Below, in pieces: positions 13,801 through 28,800 of a stretch of DNA of 64,000 nucleotides. Origin of the DNA: Xiphophorus maculatus. Taxonomy: Eukaryota > Chordata > Actinopteri > Cyprinodontiformes > Poeciliidae. Each line of letters opens with the position of its first letter. Positions within the stretch are counted from its first letter, which is position 1. The notes beneath the pieces are model-generated. The model had not been told where the DNA came from. It saw only the letters and a list, made by a program, of their open reading frames with translations, and searched no databases. Location: NCBI RefSeq assembly GCF_002775205.1, contig NC_036451.1, positions 20,570,351 through 20,634,350 of the forward strand. The letters are read 5' to 3'. The position numbers were made by a program, and so were the translations under genes.

Positions 13801-16800
13801 AGCATCTTCCTCCGTTTACTTGGGGAAAACGTAGCTCACGTTCAGCTCGTGCCTTCTTTGGCCTGTGTGTGGAAAATGCAAATCGTGAGGCATTTCAGTC
13901 GTTTGTTCAGGAAGTTGAGGTCCAGTGTTCTCACTGTTGGAAAGCTGCTGCTTTCCAACAAAAACTCCTGGACGGAAATGTAGCACTTCATCAAATTAAA
14001 AGAACCGCTGGTGAAACGATGCCTGTTTTTTTTTTAAATTTATTTTAATTTGGTTACTTTTTTGCTAAATTGATCTGATAAAACTGTCTTGATTCCGACG
14101 TAAAATCAACTCCAATACTTCACAATTGAGCTGCACAATATATTGCAATTTATCATCGCTGAGCAAAAAATACATATTGCGTTGAACTGCCTAGACCCAA
14201 ACAAGTGCTTGCAAATTATTTAAGTACCACATATTGTGACATACAACCTGAAATTATTTAAAAGTTAAACTTGTGGTAAGATGGTGAAGTTATCAAGAAA
14301 CAACAACTAAGTTGTTTTAATTCCAAAACGGCAGATGAAACAAATTTTTTAATAAAGTTTTGTTGCTGAGATAGAAATAATAACTTTTTTTTTTTTTCTG
14401 TGATCTGGATTAGAGCGCTCATTATCTTGGTTCTGAAAATACTTTAGTCAATATCGATTTTTGCCATATTAACCAATATCATCTCTTGTTTTCTGAATAC
14501 AGTGCAGCCCTGTCACAGAGGCTCTAGTGTTTCAAAGCAATGAACGCTTGCATAAACCGACAAAAGTTTTAACTGTGGAGGAGATCAAATGTTGTTTTAC
14601 AGTGACTGTTTACATAATCAGACACAGAAATATGCTGCGTTACTGAGACATAGTGAAACTGTAAATGGATCGTCATTAAGCCGATTGCATAGGTTTCAGC
14701 AATCATTTTCTATCTATGATTGCTGAACTTTTCTTATCTTGTGGTTAGAATAAAACTTAAATCTGACGACGTCGTCAGACATTTTGTAAATGACTCCACA
14801 TTAGTAATACTGAAAGACTCAGAGATCAGGACGGTAGTTTTATTTTTTATGTGTTATTGGTTTAAAAAAGGCTTGTGTCTCACCTGTTGTCCAGTTGTGC
14901 ATACATACATGAACATAGCAGGTAACTCCTCCTCCTAACCGGTCAGGCAGGATTGAAACAGGTGTGAGCACGTTCATATCGGGTTGAGGCGAACAAGCAG
15001 CCTTTCTGTTCTGAAGATCGACTGTCCGCCGTGTGAGGTCCAGCATTACATGACTGAATTAACTTATCATGTTTTCATTTAGCATAACTGTAAACCTCTT
15101 TTGCTAAAATCAGAAAGTTATTCATGTAATTTTTGTGTGTGTGTTATTTTTGTCTTTTCAGAAACCAGGCATGGATGAGTTAACGATATGGGAGCAGCAC
15201 ACGATAACACTAAACAAAGTAAGCGCCTGTTTTTGTCATCCTGATGATGAAGAATCGTTGATAAATGAGGGGAAAAACACTAATGAGCATGAAAAATGTT
15301 TTGCTGTTGTCCTTTCGTGCTGTTTGGTTTTTGGCTACTTCCGTGGAAACAAGCAGGCTGGGTGTTGTTTCGGTGTTTGTCAAGGCCATTGCGAGGAACT
15401 CGGGAGTCTAAGGTGGACCGTGCTTCAGACATCTAGCTTCCCAGCAGGAATTCAGAGAGACACACCCTGCTGCGCCCCGCAGCACCAACTGGCTCGTCAC
15501 CATCCTGGCGCTGGAATGTGCTTCTCTCTCTATCGCTACGCTCTATCACCCACTTAGCCTGCATTTCTACCCTCTCATTTTGCTGCATTCCTTCTCTGCC
15601 TTTAATGTGCTTTGTGTAATTTTCTCCTTATCTCAGTCCTTCCTCTTTATCTCTTCATTTCAGGACCCAAAGGTGGGTTTTGGTTTTGCTCTATCAGGAG
15701 GGAAGGACAAGGCTCACCCAGACACCGGGGACACAGCTGTGGTGGTGTCGGATGTTTTGCCTAATGGACCGGCCATGGGACGCCTCTAGTAGGTTTCTCC
15801 TTTTGGCACGATAAGTATTTTTCATCAAATAAAAAAGCGTTGATATCAACCTACAGAAACAGGCTTATATGTGTGGCTTCTTGTGCTTTTATTTTGTAGC
15901 CACAAAGACCAAATTGTCATGGTCAATGGAGTTTCGATGGATAATGTTCACTCTAACTACACCATTCAGGTCCTCAAGTCATGTGGCAAGACGGCAAACG
16001 TTGTGAGTAATTGCAGAGGCAAAAAATAAACTTATTGCGATAAACGATAATGTTTTTTAAAGTAATACAATAGTAACAATGGCACAGTAATGCAAGAACA
16101 CATTCTAAAAGATAAACACTGGAACTGGAAGACATTTGAAATATCCAAAATACATAAAGGAAACAACAGAAACAACAAATAAAATAAGTTATGAAGTCTC
16201 TGTAAACAATATTTTATTTCAAAAAAGGGATAGTTGAGACCAAAGCACCAGACTGATGACTTTTATCATTCAGTTTTTGGTAATAAGAGAAAGAAGAGAG
16301 AAAAACAATAAATCAAGCAAATTAAATTGGGTTTCTTTTAAGTTATCATGTGATTAATTGATTTGTCGTTTATTGTGACAGGCCAGCAGCTTCTGCACCA
16401 AGTAAAAGTATTCACAGCCCTTGAACCCTATCACATTATGTCACACCACAACTACAATCCTCAGTTTATCTTAAGATTTTAAATGATTGAAATCACTTAA
16501 AATCTACAGAGTAGCACAGAAACTTCATACCTCCAAATAAAATTCTACAGTTGATATCATGAGTAATTTAAACCCAATATAAAAGCCATTGTTCTGTAAA
16601 GGCTGCAGAACATTAGCGAATAATTGGCATCATAAAGGTCAGAGAGGAAGCGGAGTTTGGTTATAAAACAATATCTCATAGTTTGAACATCTCACATTGT
16701 GGTTCTACTGTGACAAAATGTTAATAACCTGCCAATGCTCATCAGTTGACCTTTTCTGTAAATCTCCGACCTTTCTGTCCTGCAGACAGTAAAACGGCCT

Positions 16801-19800
16801 CGAAAGATCCAGATCCCGGCCACCTCCAGGCCGACGAGGGCCGCCTCTCAGTCCAACCTGCTGGATCAAGATCCGCCAAGGCGAGCGCGCCGCTACTCAG
16901 ACGGCAGCGACAACAGGGATGGCGGACGCTACAACAGCCGCTCCAGCCCCTCGCCTCAGCGCAACGGGCAGGTTGGGACGCTGCCGCTGATGTCCGGATA
17001 CAAGAAGCTGCCGCAGAACAACGCTCCAGACAAACCGATCAAAACCACGCTGGTTAAAAAGAGAGCCACAGATGGTAGGAGAACTGGTTGTAGGTTGTTT
17101 TAGTACCAAAATAATCTTGGTTCTTTAAATCGTTAAATTCTGTTTTGCAGAGTATGGACTGAAGCTGGGAAGTCAGATATTTATAAAGCACATGACAGAC
17201 AGCGGCCTGGCCGCCAAGGAAGGCACACTGCAAGAAGGAGACCTAATACTAAAGGTGAAGATTTCTGAATGCTGCATATGTAGTGGTTATAAAACTATTT
17301 TAGACAACCAAAAGGGAAAACAAGATCTAGTGATCTGCGATCGTTATTTTGGTCTTTCAAGTTCAGTGCTACAGACAGATACAGTAAAGGGTAGCCTAAG
17401 TTTAATAAAGTTTAAAAACAATGTATTTTTCTTTAATGTCACTTTTCCGGGTATGTTTGGTTATAATTCTTGAAAAGTTCAACCTTTTAGATTTTAAGTT
17501 ATGAGGGTTTAATCATTCGAGTTTCGATTGGTTTTGTCTGATCGGATGTAGGGGAACGCGACGCTTCTGCTCCTCCATTACAACACTGGAGACGAAAGCA
17601 GTGACATCGTGTCCGTGTTTTTATTATTCCCCTACAGATAGAGTCCTTACTCATAAGGGGCGTAACACATACAGACTGGTTGGAAAAGCATGAAAACTTC
17701 CTCTATCTGTTATGAAGGAAGAAATCTAATCACTGCTTTCTATTAATCCATGTTGAAATAGATCAACGGCATGACGACGGAGAACCTTTCCCTCCTGGAG
17801 ACCAAGCACCTGGTGGAGAAGAGCAGGGGCAAGCTGACCATGACGGTCCTCAGAGACGACCGCAAGTTCCTGGTCACCATCCCGGAGGTGGACGACAGCC
17901 CCCGAAACAGCGGGGACGAGCTGCGCAAGGGCAGCAGCTCAGAGCTGGAGGGTAAGAGTTACTCAGAGGCGGGGAGGGTGAATCTGAAAGAGTTTGGGCT
18001 CATCATCTCTGCATGCAGCTTGTCTGGGTAACTCAATCAAAACTGCTTTCTGTGACCAATCAGACATTTCAGACATTGAAGAGGACATCGCCCCTCGCCG
18101 GATATCACGTCAACACACCCGAGAGAAACGAACACGCAGGTACAGACCCATACCACTTTTTACATTTTCTTTCATTCGTTAGTTCCAATTTTTAAGTTGT
18201 TAAATATTTTTAACCCAGAACGAGAGCTGAGCCACCGCCCCGAGCCAAGTCCAGGGATTCATCGCCTGCACGCTCCACACTGACCCGGCCTGCTCCGAAA
18301 ACTTACGCCTCTCGCAGAGGTACATCCTCCAGAAAATTTGTTTCCTTTCAAAAATGCACATTTCATTGTTGCAATAAAAATGATCATCTGGAAAACAAAC
18401 AACTTTTGAGCTAAATGAGTTGAGCTGTATGCAAGTTAGTTTTCAGGTCCACCAACTAAACAAATCACATGTAGGCAGTAAGATGAAGTACGTTTATTGT
18501 TATTGTTGTTTCTAATTGTAAATAATTTTCTCGTCAGCTCCATCTGAGTCCGATTCGGACCGCAGCACTTCTCCTCCTGCCAGGAGAGAGATTCCAGTAA
18601 TGAAGGACCCCAGCAAATACAAGTCAGTTAACTTAGGTTAAAAATTATTTAAAGAGGTTTCTGACGTGTTCTTTGAAGTTAGACATTCACTGACATTCAC
18701 TACTTGATAGCTTGATTTTAAGTTCCTTTTTGAACCCATGTCATTTAGTTATTTTTAAATATATTTGTAATAGTTCTGCTTTCTCTATGAGCTGATTCAT
18801 AATTGTGCTATTACTCTTCTGCATTCACTTGATAGCTTTCTAATAATTATATCTTAGTGGGTTAGTTTAAAAAGTGTGTATCTTTATTAGCTCCCTGTAC
18901 AGTAAAGTGATAAAGATTCTTACTGTGAAGACTTTGATGATGTTTGTCTCTTCTTGCAGAGCTCTTCCAGGATTGGCCGCTCTCCCAAACCCACGATCTT
19001 CTCCTGTGCAGAACTGGACCTTAACCCGTCCCTCCTCCTCTTCCTCAAAGCCACGCAGGCCGGTGTCTGAGTCCGACTCCGACCGCAGCGCCTCCCCACC
19101 TCCACACAGAGAGAGCGCCCTCCCAGACACCAGATACAAGTACGGACTGCATTTTAATTCACTGAGAGATTTGAAGCGCTGGTGTGCTAAAATATTTAGA
19201 TAACCAAATCACATGGTGAACATAAGGAAATAGTTGACTTTTTAAATATTTAAAAAACTATAATAATAAATGATTCCCATCTCCTTTGCATTGTTTCTGC
19301 AGATCTCTTTCTGATCTTCCCCATGTTAGTCTGAAATCCTCCCCCATCACAGTTCGCCAAGAGCCACCAAGAAGAGTCAGCTCCCCTGTGAGGATCCCAC
19401 CCCCAGGTCTGTATAAACACAAAATAATCCAGCTTCCTTGTGATGTTGTGTACCCTCAACAACTCCCTGACAATATTCATTCTAGTTTTAAGTGCTTAAA
19501 ATAAAGTGTAAAAAGAGATGGCCAAGTACACAAGTGCTCAACACCTCTATGAATGTTTCGCTAGTTGCTTTAAAAAATACTCATTAACTTTAAAGGATTA
19601 GCACTCTAGTTGTCGGTACAAAATGAAAACATTATAATTAGAATAATAATTTACAAAGAAAATGTCACACTACAGCCTTGAGTGTTAATCTTTTACTGAC
19701 ATTTTAGATTATAAACGAAAACAAAGTAGTGCATAATTGTGAAACAGAAAATGATGCATGGTGTAAAAACACTGTTCAGTAACGAAACTGAAAAAATGTG

Positions 19801-22800
19801 CAATGCATTTCTGTTTAAACCCTCTGAGTCATTAGTTTCATTCCCCAACTTGCCCACAGCATGATGCTGTCTCCACCTTGTTGCATATTGAGGTTATTGT
19901 GTTCAGAGAGATTTTGTTTTTTGTTGCATGTACCTCAAAAATTCAGTTTTAAAACATTTTTCATTTTCCTTCCAGTTCACAAATATGCACTACTTTATCA
20001 ATCAAGCTCTTAAATCCAAATAAATTGCAGTTGCAACAAGATAAAGTGTAAAAAAAACTTCATGGGATGTGAACATGTTTGCAGAGCTCTGTGATGCTGC
20101 TTTTAGTTTACTTTGTAATAAGAGTTATTCTGCTATCCTCGTTTCCAGATTCTGATTCTGAGTCGGACAGCACGTCGGCGCCTCCTCAGAGGCACAGCAC
20201 TTCGTACAGCCAGGACTCGATCAGCAGATACAGGTACAGATGATGGTCCTCCAAAATCCACACCTGAAACTCTGCAAGAGTTCACGAAGCGGACACTGGC
20301 CAGACTTCACGGCTCCCCCACTGTTACCCTTAGCTAATCACAAACTGTCGTTTGATTTTGACAATTGAAGCCGCCCTCTCTGTTTTTTTGTGTGTGTTTG
20401 TTTATTCATTTGCTTATTCTGGACCAGTTTTTTTTTTTTTTTTTACTTGATTTATTTTTCAACTGTGTATCACTTGTGTTTAAATTTTTTGTTTAATAAT
20501 AAAATGAATAAAAGTGGCTTTTTACAGAACATGTATGTGGCTGTATTGATCAGAGTACTTATCAATGAAGCAGCGCTGCTCCAATCAGACGCCAATAAAC
20601 CGATCATTCATCAGTTCCTGCAAATCTGCCTGTGTTTCAAAGCATGATTTTTAAAATGAGGTTAGTTCAGATATTTACTGGCCCAGAGGCTTTACCTACC
20701 ACATGATTAAAATGGATCATTTTGATTGGTCACAATGCAGTTGACCTTCTCACAGAGAGCTCACCTCAGAGGTAATAAGGTGAATATTTACCACTTAAGT
20801 CTCAGATTATCATCAATATAGCCACGAGTCCCCCCCTCGTCAAACATAACTGAGATTTGTTGTCTTCCTCCTCCCTCACTCCCACCTCCCGCTTTTTTGT
20901 TTTGTTTATCTTCCAGGACCTTGCCGGAGGTTTCTCTGCAGCCTCCCGTCGAGCCGCCTCGATGGAGCGAAACCAGCGAACTGCCAAAGAAAGGTCAGCA
21001 TGGAAAAACCTTCTCAGTTTTCATTCTTTCTTTCTTTTTTTTTTTTTTTAGATTGCATTAAGTAGCTTTAAAACCACATTCCATATATTCACTGACCTTT
21101 ACAGCTAACTCGGACGCTGAGTCAGATGCCAGTGATGCATCCGCCCCCCGTAAGGACTCCTCAGGGGGCAGAAACTCAAACGCAGCCAAGGGGAGACGCA
21201 GGTGAGATACATCTCACACTCTCAGGTGGGCTTCATCTACTTTCTACAATGTCTGTAATCTACCAAGCACTGGGTTCCTGCACCAGGAAGCTTTCATGAG
21301 TTGGCACTTTTGTATAAACATAACCTTCCAAAACAATTGACTTGAGAGTTCCTCGAAGAAACTAAATTTAACCTCAGCTGTTGACAGTAAACCTGAGCAG
21401 GTGGACAGTCGGATCATAAAAATCCTATCACACTTTATAGGCTCACAGAGGCCTGCAAAGGTATCAATACCTGTTGTACTTATTTATGTTTTGTAATGTT
21501 ATAATATACACCAATGTATTTTAATAAGATTTTTAAATTCCTAAAGGTAATATTCAATCCACTATCACTAAATAAAATCTATTGTATGATTAAATAGATT
21601 TTTTTGTTTTTTTTAGAAATGGCTTGAAAAATCTGCCATTACAGATTCCTGTGAAAGTGTCCAGAAAATTGTTGGTAGAACAAAAATACCAATATTTAGT
21701 CTTACATTTTAGATTTTCAGCTTAAAACACCATTTCAGACTTTTATTTGCTTATTAAGTACAATTACTAACACAGGAGCATTTAACCTAATTTATATACA
21801 CTTACAGAACCAAGAAGGTCAATTTCTTGAAACAAGAGAAACGAGAGTGTTTGGTTTGTTTTACACAAACTCATCTGCCATCACTTTTTTTTACACTCTG
21901 CACACACTGGTGCACATGACATGACTTCCTGTTCAGATGGCATCACATTACATTTCAGCTGCTGAGAATCCAAAATACACCAGGATTACGTCACTCCATC
22001 GTCCAAACAACAAATTGTTCGTGTTTTAAACTAGTCCTTGTTGCTAAATATATCTGTCAATATATATTTATTAGCAATATCTAAATCTTTTTGACATAAA
22101 GCAAAGTGGATCAGAGAGAGGAGTTATATCTGACTCGCATAACAATACTCCAGTTCTGTATTTGTAATCTTTATTGGTTATGTTAAATTTCTCTCCAGTC
22201 TTCAGAAGCTGAAGCATGACTAATGAATATTTTAAGCAGAAAACCACAAATTTCTATTTCATAGTCTTTATGTTATTGACAAATAAGTTTTTTTTTGACA
22301 TTTTTTGTTAGAGTCCTGTCTAAGAAAGCAACTTCACTTGCTGCAAGAAGGGAGCCTTCACGTCGAGTCAAATCCCCCGCCAGGCCGCCTCCAGATGGTG
22401 GGTTTACTCCTTAATGTTGAGCTCTTATCGTCGTTTTTGACCATGCAAACTGTGACAGCAGAGTCTCTGAAAAGCCTCTTTTGTTTCTCTTTCAGATTCC
22501 TCCGAGTCAGACGAGCTTTCACATCTCAGAAGGTCTGGCAGCTCTGAGCGAGAGCAGGACCACCGCAGGTAACCTGAACAAATTAAACCAAAACTGAATT
22601 GTTGTTTTTTATTGTTATTATCAGATATACCTAAAAGGTGTCATCTCTTTTAAAACAAGTTAAAGTGGGCTATTAAGAAATATACCTATTATTTTCTAAA
22701 CTGATTTTTAATTATCTTGATATTCTAGTTAGTTGGACACATTTTTAAATGAATTTTTAATCGATTTTTATACTTTAAAATACTTTAAAAGAAGATAACA

Positions 22801-25800
22801 CAGCAATATATTAACTTAGTAAGAAAGGTGCCTTTTAAGAGACGTAGATTAAATCCGTTTCTGTTCATTTAACCTCTTCAGCATTTTACAGTAAAATAAA
22901 ATAGACGTTCTAAGTAAATATAACTTTTATTTTAAGATATGTAACAGGTTCTCAGTTCAATTAACTTAATAAATAAGAATCAAATCACTCCATTCATATA
23001 TTAAGAGTCCTTTAATTTGCATTCAGCTAAATGTAAGTTGGACAGAGATTTAAAAAAGGTTATAATGGATTACTTGGTGTCTTGATGGTTAAAAAAAAAA
23101 AAAAAAGTACAGATAATTTATAAAATGTGATGATTTTTTTAAAATCAAATAAGCCACTTTTTTCTTGTACTTCTTAAAAATACAAATTAATAAACAAAAC
23201 AAAAAGTTGGCCATATTTCAACTCTTGTTAGCATGCTGATTTAGTTTTTATTTTGTTGTTCAATTAATCTTTTTCTTTCATAGTTAATCCATCTTCTCTG
23301 AAGTTCTCTGTGATTTAATTAATCTTGTTTTCTCCATCCTCTAGCTTTATCTGCCATCAAATTAAGATTAATCTGTGTGACATATTTGTTTGAACCACAT
23401 AAAAAAGCTGCAGCAGTGAGATTGGAGAATAAAAATCTGTTTTTTACTCTGCAGTGTTCCTCGTGCTGCAAACGGAGGCGGCACCGTCCGGTCCGGGATT
23501 TCGGTGCATAACCCTCAGCTCTACTGTAAGCCTCGGGATAAGAAAGTTTAACATTTAAATTTATTTAAATTATTTTTAAAATTCTTATTGTATGGTTACC
23601 ATAGTTATAATTCCATCCATGAAATTAGCTAAACTGCGATGTTTTGATTTCTCTTGCAGCCAAACCTGCAGAGGAGCCTCTTTATTTCCTACCTCCTGAC
23701 TCTTACCCATCATCTAATCCTGGGTCAGGAATATATTCTTAACAAAATTCATCTGTATTTAAACTTCATAAAAATAATTCTAGTGATCTGATTTGTTTGG
23801 CATCTCATTCTTTTGTTTTCTGTAGGTACAGCTCTGACGTAAACACAGTGAGGTTTGTCAAAGGGCGCAGTTTGGGCCTCAGGCTGGTGGGAGGCAACGA
23901 TGTTGGGATCTTTGTGGGCGGAGTTCAGCCAAACAGCCCAGCATACGAGGAGGGAATGAAGGAGGGAGACCAGATCCTCAAGGTAACCTTATCTGAGTTG
24001 TTCACATTTTTATTTATTTTATTGGATTGAGGTCAAAAAAGTACAAATATAAACCAACTTAAAAACCTGTTTTAAAAAGAAGCTTGTTGGGAAATATGTT
24101 GTATGAGCGTTTCAAAGACCATACTATTGATGATATAACAAGTGTGTAAATAAATTGTACATCTAAAGATGAGAATGTGGTGTTTTAAATGTCATGTAAG
24201 GTAGAAATAATTTATGTTTATCTGGTGTTTGGACATTTAATTGTTTATATGTTGATGAGTATGAAAGGGGCAGGAAATCATAAGATCTTGTATCTTTTAC
24301 CTGCTCCTTTTTGAATAGATTATATAAAATTGCATGTCAATTGGGCGTGATAATTTGTTTTAATTTATTTATTTTTCCTTCTTTCTTGCTTTCATTTTTG
24401 TCTGTTCAAAATAATTTATTTATAAGTAAATGAATAAATTTGGTGATTTATTTGGCTTTTAAACTGAATCAAGTCTTTGGTCTTTGTTTATTTTCAGGTA
24501 AATAATGTTGATTTTGCCCATTTCACGCGAGAGGAAGCTGCCAACTTCCTCCTCAATCTCCCAGCGGGAGAGCGGGTGGAACTGTGCACTCAGAAAAAGA
24601 TGGACCGTAAGTGTGGAGCGCAGCTAATCATGGTATGATTTACTTTTAGTGTTTGTCAGTCCTAACTTCTACTCTATCTTCAGTTTACAAGAAGATCATC
24701 AAGTCCAACCTGGGGGACAACTTCTATGTCCGGACGCACTTTGACCACGAGGCAGATAACCCCAAGGGTCTGAGCTTCACCAGAGGAGAGGTGTTCAGGG
24801 TCCTGGACACGATGTTCACTGGGAAGATCGGCAACTGGCTTGCTGTCCGCATGGGGAACGACCTGCATGAGCTGGATAAAGGAACCATCCCCAACAAGGA
24901 GCGGTGAGGAAACGCATTATATTCCTCCTTAAGCTCTTTGATATGCAGCCACATTACAACCTCAAACTTTATTTTATTTGGATTTTATGTGATAAACCAA
25001 GACAAGTAAAGCATAACTGAAAGACAAAGGCACTATTTATTCATTTATTTTTTTTACGAATAACAAGTTGAAAAGTGTGGCATGAAATTTCAATCAACCA
25101 CATTTTTTTACTCTTAGCACAGAATCTGTTGGAGTTGGGTATTGACTTTGACTAGGCCATTTTAACACCTGAACAGTTTTGATCTAAGCCAGCTGGGTCA
25201 AACTCATTTCTGTGAACATTATTAAAAGACCAATTGTGGCAAGATGTATTAATAAAAGTGAACTGTTAAAACATTATAACTGTCTCTGCATTCAATGAGT
25301 TCTTCTTAAAGTTAAATAATTATTTATTATCCTTTCACACTGATAATTTATTAGTATAGAAACAAAAAATTATTTGACTTATAAAATATTTAAGTACACA
25401 ACTGATATCTTACCTGAGCTGTGGTTCTCTGTAGCTCCTCCAGAGTTACATCCAGTCTCTTTGCAGCTTTTCTTATTATAGTTCTTTCCCTGTTTCTCAG
25501 TTCAGAAGCATGGCCATATTTTGATCTTTCCATTTTCTATATAATGCTTTTCCCAGCTTTTTGCCACCAAAAAAAGTAAAAATTCAAGCCGTATTTTTCT
25601 TTCACTCAATGTATTATTGTCATATAAAGTTTTATTAAACACACTGAAGCTCAACGGTGTAATGTGGCAAAATCCGAAGACGGATTTGAATAAATCCCCA
25701 GTTTAAAATTTTCTTCCAACAATCGCCTCCCGCAGGGCAGAGAAGCTGGCCACCATTGAGCGAACGCAGCGGTCCACTGGAGAAAGGCAGGGAACCGGCC

Positions 25801-28800
25801 CGAGGGCAGAGTTCTGGAAACTGCGAGGACTTCGTGGAAACAAGAAGAACGAGAAGAACAACAGACGGACTCGGGAAGACCTGCTGCAGCTCACCATTCA
25901 GGGCAAATTCCCAGCCTATGAGAGGGTCCTGCTCAGGGAAGGTGGGCACGGGTCTCTCACACACGAACACATGGACACTGTTAGTTCAGAAAGTCACAGT
26001 CAGTTCAGTTTTAAAGCGGCTGATTGGTTGTTGTTTTTTTCTACCAGCTAATTTCAAACGACCAATTGTCATCCTGGGACCCCTGAATGACATCGCCATG
26101 GAGAAGCTGGCCCATGAGATGCCTGATGAATATGAGGTGGCAGGTTAGTTTATACTCATTGTTTGACCATTTCTAACCTTTCTCATGAATAACAGAAAGG
26201 CATTGCACATATTGAGGCTTATTATTTGTGTTGAACTTTATTTCCACAGAGATGGTTCCACGGGGTGGCGGAGGAGACAATGGCTCCACAGTTATTAAAC
26301 TGGACACTGTTAGGAGAATAGCAGAGAAGGTGAGAAGAAAACATTAAAATTCAACTTTAAATGCTTTATTTCTCAACAGTAGACATTTTGTTTCCTGTGC
26401 CATCTTCTGAATTATTTGAGTTTTTTTCCAGGACAAGCACCCCCTGCTGGACATCACTCCCACTGCAGTGGAGCGGCTGAACTACATCCAGTATCACCCT
26501 ATGGTGTTGTTCTTAGACCCCCACAGCCGCAAAGACGTCAAGGCAATGAGGCACAAGTACAAGCCCGACTCCAGCAAGAGCTCCAGACGCCTCTACTCCC
26601 AGGCCGTCAAGATGAGGAAACACGCCAACCATCTGTTCGCAGGTATCCCTCATGTTAGACGGTTAAATGCAAGATACATTAGTAGGGACAGAAGCGTTTT
26701 CCCCTCACTTTTGACTCAGCAACGTTCACGGTATTTCTCCTGGTTTTGCCCTTCAGCTCGGATAGACCTCCAGCCCGGCTCCCACAAGTGGTACGACTCT
26801 CTGAAGGAGAGCATCCGGCACCAGCAATCCAAACCTGTCTGGGTGTCAGAGATCACGGTATGTCACGCTGCTCCAATGACCACTGGGGATAATCTGGTAT
26901 AATAAAGCTCTCTGTAGTCCTGGATAGACCGCTACTCTTAGCTGAACAAGTGGACTTTTAAAACCTCTCCAAATCTCTCTTTGACTTTTAGATTTCTTTG
27001 GACTTTCATCTCCCCTTTTTTTTCATAATGTGATGCCATTGAGTAATCCATGTTGTTTGTCTAAACAGCATTCTTATGCCTTTAAACTCTTCCTGAATTT
27101 TGTCTGTCCTACATTAATAGCAATGCCAGTTTGATAATTGTCATATTACAGTTTGCAAACTGTTTGAGCCAACATGCATGCGATTTGTTCACATCCTGAA
27201 GTTTACTCATGTTGACCACATCTTCACAGTGGTTACACACACTTGTGTGTTCAAGGCGTTTCTCAAGCCAGGTTCTTTGTTTTGAAGAAGGAAGATGGCT
27301 TCATGACTTTAATTTTCAGAAATTGTGCCTGTCAAAAAGAAAACAAGGACAGATCTTAAACTGACTGAAGTGAGGCACTTTTAAGAATCACACAGTGGGG
27401 GAATTCATTTTGTTTTTCCATCAAATACCCAGTCTTACAATCAAGTACATTTGAAAAGACGCATTTTATAACCTGCATGGTGCGCAGTTTGAATAATACA
27501 CGACAGATTTAGTTAGGGGGCGCTGTAGTGCAATTATAAAGTTCTTCCTATTCAGCTTCATTTATTTAAAACCTCTCCACTCATGTTCTCTTCTGTCCAG
27601 CTGGAGAGCGGAGGGGTGCAGGACTTGGATGCTCTGGACCCGAGCCAGATGGACTACCTGAGCGCTGCCAGCGATCTGGAGGACACCGACGGAGAAGCCA
27701 TCACCGACGGAGAGGCGTACACCGACAACGAGGACCTGGAGGAGGCCTATCCAGGTCAGGAAGCCGCCAGGTTCCCACAAAGCTCCCGGGGACCCGGAGC
27801 TGCTCTGGCCCGATCGTCTGAACCCGCCTTAGAGTACGACACTCCAGCCGCTGATGAGGAGCCTGGTGACTACGGCTATTCGGACAGAGAAGTTCCACCG
27901 TTGATGCATGTGCCGGAGCCCAGGTCGCCCCGCCAGGAGGACTACAGCCCATCCCAGAGCCCTGCAGAGCAGGAAGAGCCGTCTCAACGCAGCTTTACAG
28001 ACTCTGACTTTGATGGTCTCGATGTAGACGAACCCAACACTCTCTCAGACGGACCGCCAGACTTTATAGCCCCTGACCCATCAAATCGACGATCGGTACA
28101 TGAGACATCGTATGGCGAGGAGCAGCCGGAGAGCTTCCCACCTGCCCCCCTGTCTGCTATTGAGGAGAGGCTAGAGCAGGTTTGTCCAAACAGAAACCTG
28201 AGTTTTATTTATTAAAGTCAATCTATGGTAGTTGAGAATTGTTATGGTCGTCACAATATTTGAGAAACAGCTTAACCCTCCACTAGCTTCTTACTGGAAT
28301 TAAACATGGAAGGAAAATAACTTATAAGACTTTAAACAATATGTTTTTAATTTGGCACATATTGGCCTTATGTAAAGAAAAAAAAACAATTTACAGAGTT
28401 AGTAAAGTCTTAACATACACTCACTAAGAGCATAAAGTTCCCATTTAGTTTGGGCCTTTTTTTGGTTTACTTGAACTTTAATTTTTCTATAAAATGATAT
28501 TAGACAAAATACAGCTTCTATGAAACTTGACAAAATCCACAAATTTTAATTTATTCTGGATTTTGTCTAATCCACACAGGGTAAAAAAATTTAAAATATA
28601 GGCTCAAATATTTACATACACTCCACTAATATTTGGAAAATGTATCTTTGAATGAGCTTCTGGCACAATAGTGACTGAATATTGTAGCCCAGAAAAGTGT
28701 AAACACTTTCCTGGCTACAGAAAGACGTTTTAGATGTTGCCCCAGAGTTCACAGATTAAAATGTTTTTTGTCTTCACCTGCCTACCATTTAGAAAACAAG

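Larger units (their letters stand above)
18064..22568 (+). repeat. tjp3: Tandemly amplified exon pairs in the tjp3 linker
   Basis: Two exon classes alternate. One enters after codon base 1 and leaves after base 2 (18064, 18538, 20149, 21105, 22496); from the second on it carries an Asp/Glu/Ser head such as [12 protein letters not shown] or [13 protein letters not shown]. The other enters after base 2 and leaves after base 1 (18219, 19303, 20917, 22312) and encodes basic/Pro-rich sequence. Exon 18960-19139 reads as one of each fused: a basic part with WTLTRP, then [12 protein letters not shown]. Two of the acidic exons are the same length (85 bases), and three units end in a similar Tyr-Lys/Arg (SKYK, TRYK, SRYR). 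Confidence 0.7.

Noticed and set aside
15787-15789. Apparent TAG stop in tjp3 PDZ1
   Set aside because: The exon ends after TA at 15788 with donor GTAGGT. The next exon supplies C, giving Tyr-His-Lys-Asp and a normal PDZ1.
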